Assembly: GCF_946885955.1 (NCBI RefSeq)
Contig: NZ_CAMPHI010000062.1
Location: 1-23,643 of the forward strand
DNA from: an uncultured Pseudomonas sp.
Lineage (GTDB): Bacteria; Pseudomonadota; Gammaproteobacteria; Pseudomonadales; Pseudomonadaceae
Length of the DNA: 23,643 nucleotides
Reading direction: 5' to 3'
Shown in pieces: positions 13,981-20,840 of this stretch (position 1 is the first letter of the stretch; the number at the start of each line of letters is the position of its first letter). The position numbers were made by a program, and so were the translations under genes. The notes below the pieces were generated by a model that had not been told where the DNA came from, did no database searches, and saw nothing but the letters and a program-made list of their open reading frames with translations.

Positions 13981-16977
13981 TCAGCCCCGCGGCCGCAACC
14001 AGAAAAGGGCGAACAGCCAACGCTTCCAGCCGCTGGTCGCCGACGCTATCACGCCTTGCGCCGCTGCATAGCGCCAGGCCCAGTTGAGCGCCTGGCGCAG
14101 ATTGCGCAACGGGCTGGCGCGGTCGCGATACACCACGGCCAGCAGCCCCATGGCCTCCGCATGACCGGTTTCTGCGGCTTGCTGGAGATAGTCGGCGGCC
14201 GACTGCCACTCCACCGGATCGGTACGCAGCAGAGTCTCGCCCAGGAAATGCTGAAAATAGCCGACCAGCTCCGGAGTTCCGTCGTCGGCGAAATGCTCGA
14301 GGTAGTTCTGCGCGTGGTGCAGGGCTTCCTGCCACAGCCGCCCGGCCGCTTCCTCTTCGCTGTGTTGCTCGGCTTCTTCGACCAGCAATTCGAGCAACGC
14401 CCGGGTAGCCGGACCGTGGCCGTCGGAGGCAACGGCGCGCCAGAGATCGCGCGCCTGGGCTTTATCGACGGCGCAGCCGAGGCCATCGCGCCAGCACTGC
14501 CCGAGCAGATACAGGCCCTCGATATGTTCGCGCTGGTTGCGCCCGCTCAGCAGGCGCAGCCGTTCCAGCGCCGCGAATGCCTTGTGCGCATCGGGCGTGC
14601 CTGTGGCCGGGTCCAGCCATAGGCGGCCCTGCAGCAACAGCAATTGGTAGCCTTCGTCGAAATCGCTGTCGAGCGCCATGGCCCTTTCCAGCCACTGACG
14701 GGTTTTGCCCAGGGCGGCAGCATCGCCGGTGCCTTGCAGCGCCAACTCGATCAGGTAGATCCAGGCCGCCGCCGACGGCGTTGCATCGAGCCGCTCGAAA
14801 CCGCAGGCACGCTGCGCCCAAGCATAGGCTTGCGCCCCATCGCGGCTGGTGCGGGCGAGCGCCAATGCGGCGTCCAAATCGCCCTGAGAATAGCGCCGCT
14901 GCCATTCGCCGATGGCGTCTATCGGCGCCGCGCCCGGCCGGATAAACACCCGACGGGTGTTGCCATCCTCCAGCAGCTCACAGGCGTCGACGGCTTCGCC
15001 CTTGTCCCAAGCCTCGACCAGCGCCCTGCGCTGGCTATCCATCAGGCCGCGGAGGAAAAACTCGCGATCGCCCAGGCTGCTAAAACGTCCGGCAATCGCC
15101 GGCCGTTCCGCCGTCCACCAGCACTGCATCACATAAGGCCGGTCATCCTGCAGCGCCTCGAAGGTCAGCAACAGCGGCTGCTCGGCCAGTGGCACGACGT
15201 CCACCGAGGCGTAGCGACCCGGTAGCGCGGGCTCGCGCTTGAGCACATCCCACAGCCGGTAGCGGTCGTCTTCATCGCGTACCGCCAACCACTGCAGGTT
15301 GCGGTTGCCCAGGGTCTCGATAGCCTGCTCGGCCATGGGCACGATCTGCTGCTCGGCTTCATCGATCACCCCGGTGCCGCGCTCGTCGGTCACGCGGATC
15401 AGCAGGCGCGATTGCTCGCGGCTGCCGCTGGCGATATAGCCTGCGACGTTCGCCTCCTCGGGGGCGGGCGACAGGCGCCAGGAATCGGCCGGCAAAGGCG
15501 GCGCGCCAGGCCCCACGCCCAGCGGTTCGATATCCCTATAGCGACACGCGACGCGCCAATCGCCCTGGCTGGGCAGCAGGCCCTGGCGGCCATCCCGGGT
15601 GACCCGGTAGATGCCTTCAGCCTCGATGGCATGCACATGGCGGGTGAAGCAATCCACTTCGTCCCATTCGCAGGCGACGACCAACGCCCCCGCCGCATCG
15701 ACCCAGCCCTGGCGACCCTGCCGCCACACGCGCCAGCCGCGGTTATCCTGCTCTTGCCGATGCTCGACGCGGTTGAAACAACAGGGCTGCAAAGAGCGAC
15801 CGCTTGCGTCGATCAACCCCCACAGGCCGTTCTCGGCGACCCAGGCGACACCCGGGGCGTCGAACAGGCCCAGCCCACCGAAGGCATAAGTTTGCTCGTA
15901 ACGCGGCGCCACCACCACGTTGCCGTTTTCATCGAGGTAGCCGTAGCGCTCGCCCTGGCGCACCCGTAATAGCGCACCACACTCGCGGCGCAGCTCGTCG
16001 TAATGGGCCGGCAGTCTCCAGTCGCGTTGTTCGATATCGATAACGCCGTAGCGCCCACCTTGCAGCACCACGCAGAGTTCGCTCGCGGCGGAATCGACCA
16101 CCTCGTCGAATTGCGGCGCGAACAACAGCTCCACCCTGGGTTCGATCTGCAGCAGCCCCCAGTGCTGCGCCTGCCGGACCCAAACGCGGACGTAGCTGTC
16201 GGCATCGCGGCGAATCTCGTCCCACTGCGGCTGCACCTGCCAGCGTTCATCCGCGGCATCCTGTGCACGCATACCGACCTTGCCGGCGTGGCTGATTGCC
16301 CGGTAGCCGTGCCCCAACCAGGGATCGAGCGGCGCCGGCTCGGCCTCGCGGAACTCATCGAAACGCGTGCCTTGCGCCTCGAAGTCGTCCAGCTGCTCCA
16401 ACGCCGCAAAATACGGATGATCCAGGTGCGCCAGGCCGAAGGAACGCACCCATTCGTCGAGGTCTTCGAAGTCCAGCACCTGGGTGATGTCGTGCAGGTC
16501 GACATCGGCGCCGTCTTGCACGATTTCCAGGCTGGAGTCGACGCGCCATTGCCAGAACTCAATGCGCGTTTGTTCCACATAATCGAAAGGCCCGGAAACC
16601 GCATCCAGATCGCCCTGCAACCAGAGGTCGGCCAGCGCTTCGCCCAGTTCGGCCGCGCACTGCTGGAGAAACTCCGCGACCGCGGCCAGGTAGATACCGA
16701 GCGCGGGAACGCGGTGAAACTGCGGATGCCTATCGATATAGGCGCAAAACTGCTGCCAGTTGGCCAACGCCGTTTGCGCATTGACCCGCAGGCCCAGCTG
16801 CGGCGTCTGCGTGCCCTCCTCCGCCACGGCTATGGCCGGCACCACGCTGGCCTGGGCCAGCAGCAAGCACCAGAGCGCCGGCACGTCGCCGCGCTGCGCG
16901 AGACAACGGTGCGTGCGGCCCGCACCGCCCATATGCAGCCACACGGCGGACGCCAGGGTTGAATCCATTCTGCTCAT
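13981..16977 (-). CDS. Large WG-repeat and Sel1-like-repeat protein, function unknown
   Basis: 998 residues from ATG 16977 (minus strand), which has GGAA a few bases upstream; an ORF open to TTG 17028 has no ribosome site. Three parts are visible. Residues ~1-240 are acidic and have no family I recognise. Residues ~263-545 hold about seven WG repeats of 30-50 residues (for example YGVIDIEQRDWRLPAHYDEL, YGYLDENGNVVVAPRYEQ, WGLIDASGRSLQP). Residues ~680-950 hold Sel1/TPR-like helical repeats (LYLLGQCWRDGLGCAVDKAQARDLW, cut here as GQCWRDGLGCAVDKAQA; AADYLQQAAETGHAEAMGLLAVVYRD). A Trp-rich basic tail (WKRWLFALFWLRPRG) closes the protein. There is no signal peptide. WG and Sel1 repeats usually bind other proteins, so a scaffold is plausible, but no function should be assigned. 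Confidence 0.88.
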   Translation of the reverse strand: MSRMDSTLASAVWLHMGGAGRTHRCLAQRGDVPALWCLLLAQASVVPAIAVAEEGTQTPQLGLRVNAQTALANWQQFCAYIDRHPQFHRVPALGIYLAAVAEFLQQCAAELGEALADLWLQGDLDAVSGPFDYVEQTRIEFWQWRVDSSLEIVQDGADVDLHDITQVLDFEDLDEWVRSFGLAHLDHPYFAALEQLDDFEAQGTRFDEFREAEPAPLDPWLGHGYRAISHAGKVGMRAQDAADERWQVQPQWDEIRRDADSYVRVWVRQAQHWGLLQIEPRVELLFAPQFDEVVDSAASELCVVLQGGRYGVIDIEQRDWRLPAHYDELRRECGALLRVRQGERYGYLDENGNVVVAPRYEQTYAFGGLGLFDAPGVAWVAENGLWGLIDASGRSLQPCCFNRVEHRQEQDNRGWRVWRQGRQGWVDAAGALVVACEWDEVDCFTRHVHAIEAEGIYRVTRDGRQGLLPSQGDWRVACRYRDIEPLGVGPGAPPLPADSWRLSPAPEEANVAGYIASGSREQSRLLIRVTDERGTGVIDEAEQQIVPMAEQAIETLGNRNLQWLAVRDEDDRYRLWDVLKREPALPGRYASVDVVPLAEQPLLLTFEALQDDRPYVMQCWWTAERPAIAGRFSSLGDREFFLRGLMDSQRRALVEAWDKGEAVDACELLEDGNTRRVFIRPGAAPIDAIGEWQRRYSQGDLDAALALARTSRDGAQAYAWAQRACGFERLDATPSAAAWIYLIELALQGTGDAAALGKTRQWLERAMALDSDFDEGYQLLLLQGRLWLDPATGTPDAHKAFAALERLRLLSGRNQREHIEGLYLLGQCWRDGLGCAVDKAQARDLWRAVASDGHGPATRALLELLVEEAEQHSEEEAAGRLWQEALHHAQNYLEHFADDGTPELVGYFQHFLGETLLRTDPVEWQSAADYLQQAAETGHAEAMGLLAVVYRDRASPLRNLRQALNWAWRYAAAQGVIASATSGWKRWLFALFWLRPRG

Positions 16978-17424
16978 AGGTTCCATCTGCATAAGTCGCC
17001 AGGCGATGCACAAGCAAGGCCAGGGCAATTAGGTTTAGCGGTTACAGGCTCAGGGCCGATTGCGCATGAGCACAGGTCGCGCAGCTGATAGTAGCGGGTA
17101 ACGCGCCACCGAACCGTGCGCGATTCGGCTTGCCGTCAGCGTAGCGAGACGGGATGGGCAAAAAGCACTGCCCCGTGTCGCGACACCCGCGGCGAGTATC
17201 CGGTATACGCACGTTTAGCCCCGAGGCGGCAGGCACGTGGGAATAATGCGGAGCCTTAATAATTAATCACGACATAAACCCTGGTTAATAAGTCGCACAA
17301 ATATATATAGCTATTCGACATCACCCTGCCGACAAACTAATTTTAATAAGCATCACCCAAGTACCACCGGGCATTTATTTAATAAAAACCCGCCGTAACT
17401 GGCATGCGGCCTGAGAGTTGCAGT
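16978..17424. other. Gene-free divergent intergenic region with AT-rich half
   Basis: About 450 nt separate the WG-repeat gene (minus) from the solute-binding protein gene (plus). The left half is GC-rich and contains the perfect 12-bp palindrome GTGTCGCGACAC at 17176-17187. The right half, from about 17250 to 17400, is strikingly AT-rich, with TTAATAATTAA (17256-17266), ATATATATA (17301-17309) and TTTATTTAATAAA near 17380. No RNA gene or convincing small coding region was seen. It probably holds the promoters of both flanking genes. Confidence 0.7.
17315..17343 (+). promoter_or_regulatory. Possible sigma-70 promoter of the solute-binding protein gene
   Basis: TCGACA (17315-17320; 5 of 6 to TTGACA), a 17-nt spacer and TAATTT (17338-17343; 3 of 6) lie about 80 nt before the ATG at 17425, inside the AT-rich stretch. 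The -10 is poor and AT-rich DNA offers many alternatives, so the exact site is uncertain. Confidence 0.3.
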
Positions 17425-18180
17425 ATGTCCATACGAATTACAAAACTGATCGCAATTACAATCACGACCATTATTTCGACATTGACGCATGCCGCTTCCC
17501 CTTGGGAAAACCTCGAGTTCATTACCGAAGAATTTCCGCCCTACAACTACACCGAGAGCGGCATTGCCCGTGGCATCACCGTCGATGTGCTACTGGAGTC
17601 GGCCGCATTGGCCGGGCTGCCCCTCGAACGCAGGCACATCCGCTCGATGCCCTGGGCCCGCGGTTATCAAATGGCGCAGAAAGGCCCTGGCGTGCTGCTG
17701 TTTTCGATGACCCGCACCGAGGATCGCGAGCACCTGTTCAAGTGGGTCGGGCCGATCGTACCTATCCGCATCGTTTTGCTGGCGCGCCGTGGTCAACAAT
17801 TGCGGATCAGCCAACCCAGCGACCTGAGCACCTATAGGATCGGCGTCATTCGCGACGACATCGGCCATCAATTGCTCAACCAACTGGGCATTGAAAACAA
17901 GGACCTGCAGATTTTGTCCAGTGCGGTGGGCTTGGCGAATATGCTGGAAAGAGGCCGCATCGATTTTTGGGCCTACGATGAAATCACCGCCAACTGGTTT
18001 ATCAAGAAGTTGGGGCTCGACAGTTCGCGCTTCACCGCGGCGTATACCCTCAAAGATGGCGAAACCTATTACGCCTTCAGCCTGGATACCGACGATGCGC
18101 AATTAGCCGCCCTGCAAAAAGGGCTGGACCAGTTGAAACAACAGCAGCGCTATCTGGATATCATCAATGCCTATAAATAA
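17425..18180 (+). CDS. Orphan periplasmic solute-binding protein (SBP_bac_3-like)
   Basis: 251 residues. The signal peptide is residues 1-23 (THA/ASPW). The mature protein opens with EFITEEFPPYNYTESGIARGITVDVL, the hallmark of family-3 amino-acid-type binding proteins (EFPPY and ITVDVL are the anchors). It continues with two alpha/beta lobes and ends in a helical tail. There is no permease or ATPase gene next to it, and no Arg-Asp ligand pair that I can place with confidence. It may serve a distant transporter or a sensor kinase rather than its own ABC system. ATG 17425 (after GAGAG) is preferred to ATG 17404, which would put seven residues before the signal peptide. The beginning of the gene is AT-rich compared with its neighbours, possibly acquired DNA. 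Confidence 0.88.
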   Translation: MSIRITKLIAITITTIISTLTHAASPWENLEFITEEFPPYNYTESGIARGITVDVLLESAALAGLPLERRHIRSMPWARGYQMAQKGPGVLLFSMTRTEDREHLFKWVGPIVPIRIVLLARRGQQLRISQPSDLSTYRIGVIRDDIGHQLLNQLGIENKDLQILSSAVGLANMLERGRIDFWAYDEITANWFIKKLGLDSSRFTAAYTLKDGETYYAFSLDTDDAQLAALQKGLDQLKQQQRYLDIINAYK

Positions 18181-18263
18181 CCAAGTAACACCCGCAAGCT
18201 GACCCAAGAGGTGAGCACAGCGAATCAAGTGACTCGCCCGTGAAAGGCAGCCCCTAGGCCACC

Positions 18264-18290
18264 GGCCGCAAGAGCGGCCTCTTTTGCTTC
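18264..18290 (+). terminator. Rho-independent terminator after the solute-binding protein gene
   Basis: GGCCGC (18264-18269), loop AAGA, GCGGCC (18274-18279), then TCTTTTGCTTC. A 6-bp all-GC stem plus a T-rich tail 84 nt downstream of the stop is the clearest intrinsic terminator in the window. It isolates the gene from the cyclase downstream. Confidence 0.8.
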
Positions 18291-18372
18291 AATTCCGATA
18301 GGAGTGCACTCTATGTTTTGCAGCCAGCCGAGCCTGGTTGCAATCCTCACCAGACGTTAGAGAACGAGCCCC

Positions 18373-19539
18373 ATGCCAGATTCTCGTTCCGAGCAAAGCG
18401 CCGCGAACGCGCAAGCGACAGCAACGCCGACGGCCCGTGAGGCGGTGGCGCTATTGCGGGAACAATCTCGCCGGATCGCCACAAGGGCACACCGGCAGGC
18501 GGCCAATGGAATCCTGCTTTTTGTCTTCCTCGACCTCCTATTGCTCAGCGGTTATTGGGCGACCGGAGCGGTCCGCCCTATCGAGATAGCGGTTTTCGCC
18601 TTCGGCGGCTTCGGTGAAGTCGCAATTTTCCACTTCGCTATTGCACGCGGCTGGCACCTGCAAGGCTCCGGCGTCGGTCTGGCGGCCGCGATGACCTGTC
18701 TCTTCTCAGCACAGTTGCTGGGTTTTGCCTTCTACGTGCCCCAGGTCGGGCTGCTGATGCTGATGACACTCATCACCGTAATCGCGATGACCGCCCTGAC
18801 GCTGCCGATGAAGTACACCGCCGCGCTGTGCTTCATGATCGGGCTGTGCAGTGCCGTGCTGATGCGCGTGCACGACACCACGCTGACAATGCCGATGCGC
18901 ACCTGGCCCGAACAGGCGCTGAGCGCGCTGTGGTTCACCATGCCGCTGGGGCGTGGCGCCCTGCTCAACCTCAAGGGCCAGGAGTTGCGGACCGCTCTGG
19001 GGCGGAAAAATACCGCCCTGGCGGCCGCACTGGACCAACTGGAACTATTGGCCACCCACGATGAGCTGACCGGCCTGCTCAACCGCCGCGCGGCGGTGCA
19101 GATTCTTTCTGAGGAGGTGGCTCGCTCCAGACGCACGCACAGACCCTTCAGCATCGCGCTGTTCGATGTCGACAAGTTCAAACAGATCAACGACCGGCTG
19201 GGCCATGGAACGGGCGATCAGGTGTTGAAGCAGTTTGCCGCAGTGATCAAAACAGGCGTCCGCGATACGGACCGCTTCGCGCGTATTGGCGGCGAAGAAT
19301 TTCTGCTGATCATGCCAGAACAGCAAGACCCGCAAAGTGCCGCACAGATCGCAGACCGCCTGCGCGGGCTGGTCGAACAGCACGCCTGGGGAAACCTCGA
19401 TCAGAGCCTGGCGGTGACGGTGTCGGCAGGCGTAGCGACCCTGGACGCCGCGGAGGAAGTGGAGCATTTGATGGCGCGCGCGGACAAGGCCCTCTACTCG
19501 GCCAAGGATCAAGGGCGCAATCGGGTTTGCCTGGAGTGA
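18373..19539 (+). CDS. Membrane-anchored diguanylate cyclase (GGDEF)
   Basis: 388 residues. The enzyme condenses two GTP into c-di-GMP. The N-terminal ~45 residues are soluble, residues ~46-195 hold about six hydrophobic helices (a membrane sensor of the MASE type, exact class unclear), a short linker helix (about 203-226) follows, then the GGDEF domain (about 227-388). The active-site motif is GGEEF at 306-310. FDVDKFKQINDRLGH (264-278) provides the metal and base contacts. An inhibitory RxxD site, RDTD (297-300), lies exactly five residues before GGEEF, so product inhibition is expected. There is no EAL domain. It is isolated by a terminator upstream. Because Alg44 needs c-di-GMP, a link to alginate is tempting but only positional. 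Confidence 0.95.
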   Translation: MPDSRSEQSAANAQATATPTAREAVALLREQSRRIATRAHRQAANGILLFVFLDLLLLSGYWATGAVRPIEIAVFAFGGFGEVAIFHFAIARGWHLQGSGVGLAAAMTCLFSAQLLGFAFYVPQVGLLMLMTLITVIAMTALTLPMKYTAALCFMIGLCSAVLMRVHDTTLTMPMRTWPEQALSALWFTMPLGRGALLNLKGQELRTALGRKNTALAAALDQLELLATHDELTGLLNRRAAVQILSEEVARSRRTHRPFSIALFDVDKFKQINDRLGHGTGDQVLKQFAAVIKTGVRDTDRFARIGGEEFLLIMPEQQDPQSAAQIADRLRGLVEQHAWGNLDQSLAVTVSAGVATLDAAEEVEHLMARADKALYSAKDQGRNRVCLE

Positions 19540-19674
19540 GTCGGCATGCGTTGAGCGAGCGTCCCGCCGAAGAGTGAACGGAGTTGCTGCGTTTCCACCG
19601 AGCGGCGGTCCTTACTGGCCGTAAATGCACCCAGGCATTGCCGAATCTTGCGCTTTTTCACCCGCCGGGGCTGG

Positions 19675-19690
19675 CGCGCGGCAACGCGCG
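19675..19690 (+). repeat. CGCGCG-GCAA-CGCGCG hairpin before the AraC-type gene
   Basis: A perfect 6-bp inverted repeat around the GNRA-type tetraloop GCAA. It lies 20 nt before the ribosome site (GAGGAAA) of the regulator at 19720. There is no T-run, so it is not a terminator in this direction. It may shape the 5' leader. Apart from it, the 180-nt gap after the cyclase gene shows nothing clear. Confidence 0.35.
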
Positions 19691-19719
19691 GAGTAGCATG
19701 GTGCGGCAGAGGAAAGCCC

Positions 19720-20595
19720 ATGTCGCAACTCGATCAAAGCCAGGTGTTCCTGGCGATGTACAGCTCACCCAATTCCAAACTGTTGCACAGCGCCGAGCTG
19801 GGCGACGGGCTGGCGGCTGCGAGCTGGAGCAACAGCCACGATACCCGCGACTACGCAGCACCGAGCCATCACACGCTGTCCTGCTATTTGGCCGGCGGCA
19901 CCGGCACCTTTCGCCGCGAACGCCCGCATGACAAAGGCGCGCCGGACAAACTGTGCATCCTGCCGGCGGGGCATGAATCGGCCTGGGTGATCAATGGCGA
20001 TATCCACCTGATGCACCTGTATGTCAGCCAGGAGCAATTCGCCCTGGGCGCGGTTCGCCTGCTCGATCGCGAACCCCGCGAGTTGCAACTGCGCGAAGGC
20101 ACCTTCCTCGATGATCCGCAGCAAGCCCGGCGCTTTCGCCAGCTCGGCCAGCTCGACTGGCAGGAACCCGGCGAGCGCCTGCTGACCAGCAGCCTGGCCC
20201 ACGACCTGCTCGACCATGCCCTGCTGTCCCAGGTCGGCCGACGCGACGGCCTGCGCCTGACCGGCGGTTTGGCGCCGGCGCAACGCAAACGCCTGCGCGA
20301 ATTCATCGACTGCCACCTGGACGAGCCCCTGAGCCTCGGGCAATTGGCCGGGTTGTGTGCGCTGTCCGAATACCATTTCGCGCGGATGTTCAGCCTCAGC
20401 TTCGGCGTACCGCCGCACCGTTATCTGCTGGCGCGCCGCCTCGAACGCGCCCGCGAGCTGCTGCGCACCAGCCAAATGCCCTTCGGCGAAATCGCCCTGG
20501 CCTGCGGCTTCGCCAGCGCCAGCCATTTCAGCAATCGCTTTCGCCAGGCCGTGGACGCGACGCCGGGGCAATACCGCAGCGCATTCGCCGGCTGA
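19720..20595 (+). CDS. AraC-family transcriptional regulator
   Basis: 291 residues. The N-terminal ~180 residues are a ligand or dimerisation domain with a cupin-like stretch (KLCILPAGHESAWVINGDIH, about 77-96). The C-terminal ~100 residues are the AraC DNA-binding domain with two helix-turn-helix units: LSLGQLAGLCALSEYHFARMF (residues ~204-224, core LAGLCALSEYHFAR) and FGEIALACGFASASHFSNRF (255-274). The closing TPGQYRSAF is the usual family end. ATG 19720 follows GAGGAAAGCCC; an open frame extends to 19648 but lacks a ribosome site and family sequence. The target genes are unknown. Such regulators often control a neighbouring transporter or enzyme, but none is adjacent here. Confidence 0.93.
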   Translation: MSQLDQSQVFLAMYSSPNSKLLHSAELGDGLAAASWSNSHDTRDYAAPSHHTLSCYLAGGTGTFRRERPHDKGAPDKLCILPAGHESAWVINGDIHLMHLYVSQEQFALGAVRLLDREPRELQLREGTFLDDPQQARRFRQLGQLDWQEPGERLLTSSLAHDLLDHALLSQVGRRDGLRLTGGLAPAQRKRLREFIDCHLDEPLSLGQLAGLCALSEYHFARMFSLSFGVPPHRYLLARRLERARELLRTSQMPFGEIALACGFASASHFSNRFRQAVDATPGQYRSAFAG

Positions 20596-20612
20596 GTCCT
20601 CGGCCGCCCCCC

Positions 20613-20646
20613 CGTAGGATGGCGTTGAGCGCAGCGATCCCCATCA
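20613..20646. repeat. CGTAGGATGGCGTTGAGCG-type short palindromic repeat
   Basis: CGTAGGATGGCGTTGAGCG, then CAGCGATCCCCATCA, with GATGG and CCATC as inverted ends. I recognise this as a short interspersed element common in some Pseudomonas genomes. It lies 18 nt after the AraC-gene stop. The remainder of the 244-nt gap to 20840 holds only a short possible leader ORF. Confidence 0.6.
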
Positions 20647-20801
20647 CCGCTCCGTTCGCTCGCCTGCTCACCCTGCCACGCGCCAACCCTCATAGCCTGG
20701 AAATCACTCGATACATGCTGCCCGGCCTTGCGTCCGTAACGGGCTGCTAATCCACCTGGGCTGTGCCAAAATCATCGGCTTTGTCGACCTTTGGCTGTGT
20801 C

Positions 20802-20840
20802 ATGCCCACACTCCACTATTCCGCTGCGAGCCCTACCTGA
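20802..20840 (+). CDS. Possible 12-codon leader ORF overlapping the helicase start
   Basis: ATG 20802 opens a reading frame of 12 codons (MPTLHYSAASPT) whose stop TGA at 20838-20840 overlaps the ATG of the helicase gene (TGATG). Such overlaps often couple translation. The ribosome site of the short ORF itself is poor, and the helicase ATG has none of its own, so coupling would explain how it is initiated. Coding is not proven; chance is quite possible. Confidence 0.3.
   Translation: MPTLHYSAASPT

Noticed and set aside
13981..17028. TTG 17028 as start of the WG-repeat protein
   Set aside because: No ribosome site and an unlikely Cys/Trp-rich opening; ATG 16977 has GGAA upstream.
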